DNA from: Polytrichum commune
Lineage: Eukaryota; Streptophyta; Polytrichopsida; Polytrichales; Polytrichaceae
NCBI GenBank assembly: GCA_950295325.1
Contig: OX485806.1
Location: forward strand, 35,278,001 to 35,342,000
DNA length: 64,000 nucleotides
Direction: 5' to 3'
Within the stretch, counting starts at the first letter, position 1. Every line of letters begins with the position of its first letter. The translations under genes and the position numbers were made by a program. The notes below the pieces were generated by a model. The model had not been told where the DNA came from and made no database searches. It saw nothing but the letters and a program-made list of their open reading frames with translations. This document shows positions 58,245 to 64,000 of the stretch, in pieces.

Positions 58245-61200
58245 CTACAATTTTTGTTTCTTTGTCCATTTTGTTTTTTGGCAGTGGAGCAGCTTGTCAG
58301 TACCCATCGGTCCACTCTCTGTGTCTTCAACATGCGACTTCCACTGCAATGCTTCCACGATTTTCTTCACTTGAACTATCATATGTTTGTGGTCCCGGAA
58401 AAGAGCGAATCCACCAGGTCTCAACAGGCGATCAATTTCTTGCAGAATCACACGCATAGAACACCTGCCATATTCATTTCAGGATGTGATAAAAATGCTA
58501 CCAGTCTAGCCACAAACAGAACGTGAGGTATCCACGTGCAGAAAAATAGGAAACTGCCTCAACCTCGGTCCTTAACTACACTAATGTGGATTACCATTGG
58601 TATTTATGCAGTGCCATATGTTTAAGAAAATAATGCAACCTTTTTAGCATCAAAGTTTTATTATGTTCTATAAAGTGCATCCTTATTAAAATACTTACAG
58701 CGCTACATAAGTCCAGAAGGTAATCCACACTAATTGATATAAAAAGTGCATTTCAGACAAAATTCAAATATACTGGCATTGAGATAGAGATATTAAAAGT
58801 CAGATTTCATGTCTTGATTTGTTCTAAACGGTCCATAACATTATTAATCATGTGTGTTCGTTCATGAGGGCCCTGAGAATATAACCATGGGATTCCCCAA
58901 CCTAGTGCCGATTCAGACTTAATTTGAGTCTCCTTGCACTAGGTTGGGGCATCCATGGTTATATTCTCCGGGCCGACATGAATGAACGCACATTGCTTAA
59001 TAATATTATGGTCTTTGCCCTTCTGTTTCTAAACAGTTGTTTCAGGAACCAACCTGTGTTTTGCAGAGAAGAATCCAGAAACGTGGACAAGGTCAAATGT
59101 ACGTGGGTAAGCATCCAATACCTCACACCTGCATCAAGTACAATTCACAAATGTCTGTCTCCCTTGCAATATTTCCCAGGAAAAGAGAGCAACGGCAATC
59201 ACCATAAGCATGAAAGTATCAGCTCTGCAATGAGATGGCATTGATAATTGAAAGCTACCTTTCAGCTCACATTCATGGGTGGCTGAGAAATCTACCCGCA
59301 AAATGGCTGCAATTGCATGACGTCAAGAAATCCTTTGTCATTTGAACCTTGGATCATTAGGTTAAATTGGACATACCAATCATGATATATTCCTAAGAGA
59401 CCACGATCGAAGATCACAGGGAGACGGTTGGGCTCATCAACTGGAACCACATTCAATACCCACCAGGGCACTGGAGGAGTCTTCAGTGCCAGTGCTGCTG
59501 CAAATCTGTGTCACAAAATACACTTCAAATGAGGAATTGGCAAGTGAGTAACGCTCTTGTAGAGATATGAGCTACGTGAGATAAAGGGGTGTTTTCAGGG
59601 GGCTATGAAGTAAAGCGCATATTCACGGAATATTCTACAAATTTGTACAAAACCCCCCCTCTTCCCCCCCCCCCCCCCCCCCGCCCCCCTGCGGTTAATT
59701 TGCATGCGTCGCACTGGATCAACTGGTTCCCACCAAAATAGGCACTAGATTCTTAGTGGAATTTTAGTTGGTTACTGAAACTGAGCCATTTTAGTCACCT
59801 GATTAAAGGATTGCCTGAGTGCTTAGTCCTGAGTGCTAAGGGTTAAGGAGAAGGGGCATAGGCTATACCCTCCATAGCCAGCATTTGCATCCAGAACATT
59901 CCGTATTTCCACCGTTCGCAGTGGGCCGAAGAATCGTAGATAGAAATCTGTCAGGTAATCCCAGTAATTAAAGTCTGCTAAGAATGCTTCATTTTTGGCT
60001 GTTTGCAAGCCAGCAGCCGGGGCACTCTGTAGACGGGTGGGTGGGTTGATGAGACGTGATGTCCAGTTGGCTACAGCCATGAATGCATCCTTGTCTGTAT
60101 TTGCAAGACAATGCTTCATGGCAACTCTCCTATCACACACAGCACGAGGATTAGGTCAATGCAGCAGTTTCAACTCTTGAGAGTGTCATCAGAATACAAC
60201 TTTTATATTTGAAAGCAATGTCCCAAAAATAGGTGCTGAAGATGATTGCTCAAGAAACCACTGTTTTCTGTAGATTCATACAAGCACACTTTTTTTGACT
60301 GAGTATCGTGAGTGAATCTGGCAATAATTGTTGAATACATGTTAGTATAATATATCTTCAGGGGGTTTACGAGCATAAATGCAACCCCCACCTCCACTCC
60401 TCCTGTAGACTTTGCAAGAAAAGTGTTGGAAGTACATTGATTATGCTACCTTCGACTACAAGTTACAATGGATGCCACACATGTGCTTTGCATTTCCTCA
60501 AAGGTTGACCAAAGAATACATCTGCTTAAATTTCCTCCTACACTACAATAACTGTAGCATCGCATGAACATGAGTGATGCAGAAACAGACTTCTCAAGTT
60601 GGGGTTCTCAGAATGACAAGCATAACATGTTCTGTCCACTGATCGACTTCTCTAGCATAAAGCTGGAGATTACCCTTGGTTCACCCTTTCTCTACTTACA
60701 AACCATATCTGGGCGAGAACCTTCTTTTGCTGTGTGTTTTATGGTATTTCTTCCTTCCTTTCTTGCAGTGGCACACCTTGGGGTTTATTTTGTGCAAACA
60801 AATTGCAAGTGACTATCATTCCAAGTTGCAAGCATAGATATCTAAGGCCTACATGCACTAGCCAAAACCCTACACTCACAACAAAAAATCCACAGACCTA
60901 CAGCCATGACCTAATACGTGACAGAAGAAACTTTATTGCACGTTATACTACACGTTGAACTTAGTTGGATATGCTCCATATGTGCTTAAGAAAACGAGGC
61001 AAATATTGTGAAACTCAAAAATGGCTCACCAGGCAGCATCAGCTCCAGGAAATGTTGGACACAATGGTATATGGGTTGCATGACCGCAGTCCATCACAGA
61101 GCGATTTGTGGACTTGTGCCATACAACTATTTGATGCTCCTTTGCCACTAAATTCCAGCACATATTACCAGCCTGCATCTCCATTTCTGCAGTTTCCATC

Positions 61201-63933
61201 CATTTCCAAGGATATGTCACCATTTTCATAAGTGATCAAGAACCATAGTGTCCACCCAAATCAGCATGGCAAGCATCTTTTGAAGATTGTGACGTAAATG
61301 AACGGACTGAACTGTAGCATTTCTGCAAATGTTGTGTGATATTTTAGCGGTGTCTGGTGTGTAGACAAACCTGGCCATGTTAATTTCCTTTTTGATGCAT
61401 CCATCGTCCACACGAAGTATCCACCATTCCTGAGGATGCGATCAGCTTCAACAAAATTCGCACCATCTGCAAGGATGTTAATGTGATCACTAGTGTGAAC
61501 ATGTGAGTCATCAGTCCATGCAGATTTCACTGAGCTCATCCAAGAGTGACCAAAACCTACTCATGAATTCGTTGAACCGTCAATTTAGTCTCTGAACTCT
61601 CTGAATCTTTGCGTTGAACGAAAATTCCAGATTTCCTATGGCAATTTTCTTGGAGACCAGTCATCTTCTTGTGAAAATCCAGAAATTGTATAGATCAAGT
61701 ACTAGTAAAGAACTCAGCACCTTCATTCATTCCATTAAAAATATAGCGTCATTCTTAAGTTCTGCTGAGCAACACAACTTATCTGATCCATTTTTGTAAG
61801 GAAATCACTTGTCAGTTGCTCTTTAATAGTCATCCAAAATAATTGTATCTACAGCCATAAATGATAAGCATCCATCATTTATCTCATACTCTACTTCCAC
61901 TCCTCTAATGCAAGGAAACTTGAGAGGGAGAATAAAACCCACCATGGGTTGACCAGGGGATGTTGCATGAAGCACAATGGAGCAAATCAAAAGCTTGGCT
62001 GGGGAAGGGAAGACGGGTGTGTGAAGAGAAGCTGCGAGTTAGGAGGGCAGGGTAGCCACGCTCCATCACAAGCTGAACTGCATTCTCAGGTGACTCATAA
62101 GGTGCAACACACAGTGTGATCACCCCTCTTTGCGCCAAAGCGTGGCTCAAGCTGCCGCTCCCTCCCCCAACATCCAATACCACTCGGGTGTTGTCGCCTA
62201 ATCTCAGATCTGGGACCAGCTGCCAAAGAAACCATCCCCTTATCATCAACTATGCGTCACTGCCCTATAAAACATGAATTCAAACTAAATATGAATAGGG
62301 AAAGGTCGGGATAAAGTCTTACCTGTACCAAACGGTTGAGGTAGGCTTCTCCGCCATGTGGGTACATGGGTCCACCCGGGAGAAAGAAGATTGCAGAGGC
62401 ATTCACGTACACCCAAGCTTTAGCTTGCCTTGATTGAAGCAGTGGAACATTCGGAACATTTTGCAGTCGTACCTGTGGAAAATGAGGAAGATTTGTGATA
62501 CCACCTTACTTGCCTTGGTTTGTATCTGGTACCTTCTTGATGTATAAGAATGAGAAAGGATTACTCCTGACACAGGTTAGGATAGGGGGTTAAAATTAAT
62601 ATAACAGGTTTTCAAACATGCAGCGCTTGACTGAAATCTGAAACAGAAAGGGAGAACAAGTCAGTTGAATCCGTTGCTGGAAGCTATGTAGATTGTCAAC
62701 TTGGCGGTCTGGCCAAGGAGAATATTATGGGCTCTGATGATATTTGTTGTATGGTTGTGTTTAGTGTAATGCTTGGGTTGAAGTATTTGAACAAAATTGA
62801 CAAGCTAGGGCCTGGACCCTTCAAATCAAGTAAATATATCTCTGGCTAATTGTGGTTGGAAAATTGAATCCCATGTATGTAATCGTAGTCTGAGAGGCAA
62901 TTCAAAGGTTGTCGACTCGGTTGAATCGACAACAACCTGCTCGTACGAAAAACACACTCATGTCCAAAGAAAAATCCAAGCCTCCAAGTAGAGCTCCATC
63001 AATTCTATTACAGACGCAACGACTTTGCTTCTGACGAGAATGCACACCAATAGCCACCAATGCTTTCCCCCTGCCCTAGATTGGAGTGAGTTGAACAAAG
63101 CCACTGAATCAGAGGACATTGAGCTGATTCAGCTGAAATTGTAGGAAATTTTGAAGAGGCGACGCCCTCAAAATGCTCAAAAGATGATAAATTAGAAGAT
63201 GAGAAAGGCATGTGAAGTGTTCACGGTGCGAGTGGGTGGTCAGGTATGGAACTGAAATTGTAGAGTTTTTCTCTGGTGCGGTCCGAATCTCGTCAGAAGC
63301 TCAGTCGGTATGCCTCAATGTCCATGAGTCTCTTATGCAATTTGTACCTAAGCATTTGCCTGGAGTTATGTCAGTCTGGACAGCATGCAGTTGTCTGCTC
63401 TAGGAAATCTTTCACTGAATCATAACGAGGTTCTCACAGCAGAGTATGGATCATCACCATACTTCATGTTCAGAGGAAGAAACACAATACTTCATTACTC
63501 ATACTTCATTGTGTTGATTCATACCCATTCGCCATGTACAGAGTAAGAAACACAAAGTAGGCCAAAAGGCAGCGATCACCTTGAGTTGCGAATGGGGCCA
63601 CTTATATTGGCGCACATAATGTGGAGGAGCCATCACCACACAGTCGTCTGTTCTCTCCTCGGTCCCCTGCCGAGATGGGATATCATCTCGCATATTCTCT
63701 TTACATGGCACAAATGGTCTGATCACCTCTTCCTTACTCATCAATGTGGCATTCGATGTGGCCAAAGTTCTTTCGACCTCCAGCCTGGGAAAAGTGAAAT
63801 TCTCCGTAGCCAAATCCATCCTCATCAGGTGTGCTTCAGAAATGGATCCATCTGAGCTTAACAGGCCAAGTCTCTCCGCTGGGGCTCCCGGTCTAGTAGC
63901 TCTTAGTTGCCCAATGGAACTGAAAGATTGCAT
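58245..63933 (-). CDS. QUA2-like (DUF248/Methyltransf_29) probable pectin methyltransferase, nine exons, 5' end possibly outside the window
   Basis: A SAM-dependent methyltransferase of the family of Golgi membrane proteins needed for homogalacturonan methylation. Minus-strand exons: 63933-63580, 62472-62323, 62219-61943, 61466-61371, 61186-61030, 60129-59869, 59505-59377, 59128-59054, 58464-58245. All are GT-AG with matching phase and give 572 residues from the ATG at 63933. Hallmarks in order: FVPC, CVVMAPPHY, FFLPGGPMYPHGGEAYL, VVLDVGGGSGSL (motif I), ERGYPAL, FDLLHCASCNIPW, EADRILRNGGYFVW, MCWNLVAKEHQIVVW, RNVLDANAGYGGF, VLNVVPVDEPNRLPVIFDRG, YPRTFDLVHVSG, EIDRLLRPGGF. Motif I has Gly where the family usually has Cys (LDxGCG). 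The frame stays open upstream of 63933 to the window edge, and no membrane helix is present, so the true N-terminus is probably beyond 64000. Confidence 0.9.
58820..59015. mobile_element. Foldback (MITE-like) element in methyltransferase intron 8
   Basis: The arm at about 58831-58908 (through GAGAATATAACCATGGGATT and CCCCAACCTAGTGC) is matched by the reverse complement of about 58934-59012 with few differences, leaving a loop of about 25 bases. Both arms begin CCATAAYATTATTAA when read inward. Transcripts of the gene would carry a hairpin of about 75 bp here. No target duplication was found. Confidence 0.75.
59652..59690 (+). repeat. Poly(C) tract in methyltransferase intron 6
   Basis: A run of C interrupted by a few T and G bases lies within the intron. 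Similar homopolymer C runs occur in the LINE at about 18291-18302 and 18446-18462. Confidence 0.85.
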
Positions 63934-64000
63934 TTGCCTCGAGCGACCGTTTATAAACTTGTCGAGGACTCCGAACCTATAGACCTTACCCAGACTTTGG

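Noticed and set aside
62220..62249. Extension MMIRGWFLWQ before the methyltransferase exon
   Set aside because: It is intron read-through. The family motif continues cleanly from the previous exon (LNRLVQ) into LVPDLRLG at the acceptor after 62220.

Overview
The window is nuclear DNA of a land plant. Genes are split by GT-AG introns, spacing is loose (five recognisable protein genes plus one RNA locus in 64 kb), and much of the rest is transposon-derived. The gene content (plastid AGPase small subunit, CYP98, a QUA2-type pectin methyltransferase, a plant subtilase) fixes the plant assignment. The sequence style suggests a non-seed plant such as a bryophyte or lycophyte, but that last step is a weak inference. 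Exon models below were joined by hand using splice dinucleotides, reading phase and family conservation.

Layout. 1-8170: ADP-glucose pyrophosphorylase small subunit (+, nine exons) with a duplicated segment in intron 1 and a MITE in intron 8. 10497-12453: a weak, unrecognised two-exon candidate. 13060-27230: a retrotransposon nest. An old, decayed LINE is split by a younger relative of about 11 kb (14246-25292) that has a 12-bp target-site duplication, a TTTA tail, an endonuclease, an RT, an RNase H and a 2A-like peptide. A MULE-type MITE also sits in the old copy. 27900-31800: further small insertions. 31864-33443: a DOMON-less cytochrome b561 protein (+). 33444-43100: no gene seen, but a Lemi-like MITE, a pogo-like element, a tRNA-derived SINE with a 13-bp duplication and a small inverted-repeat family. 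43150-45150: a C/D-box snoRNA cluster with repeated U15-like, X-type and Y-type units behind a telo-box. 46036-48213: CYP98 (-, three exons). 51189-51613 and about 53500-54240: two tandem arrays, the second running into the 5' leader of the subtilase gene (54258-56906, +). 58245 to at least 63933: QUA2-like methyltransferase (-, nine exons), with an open frame running off the right edge.

The protein genes do not form a pathway cluster. They cover starch synthesis, transmembrane electron transfer, phenolic hydroxylation, extracellular proteolysis and pectin methylation, and each has its own flanks. The most notable material is the snoRNA cluster, in which two guides per U15-like unit match adjacent sites of 25S rRNA, and the nested LINE pair with its strongly G-poor coding strand.
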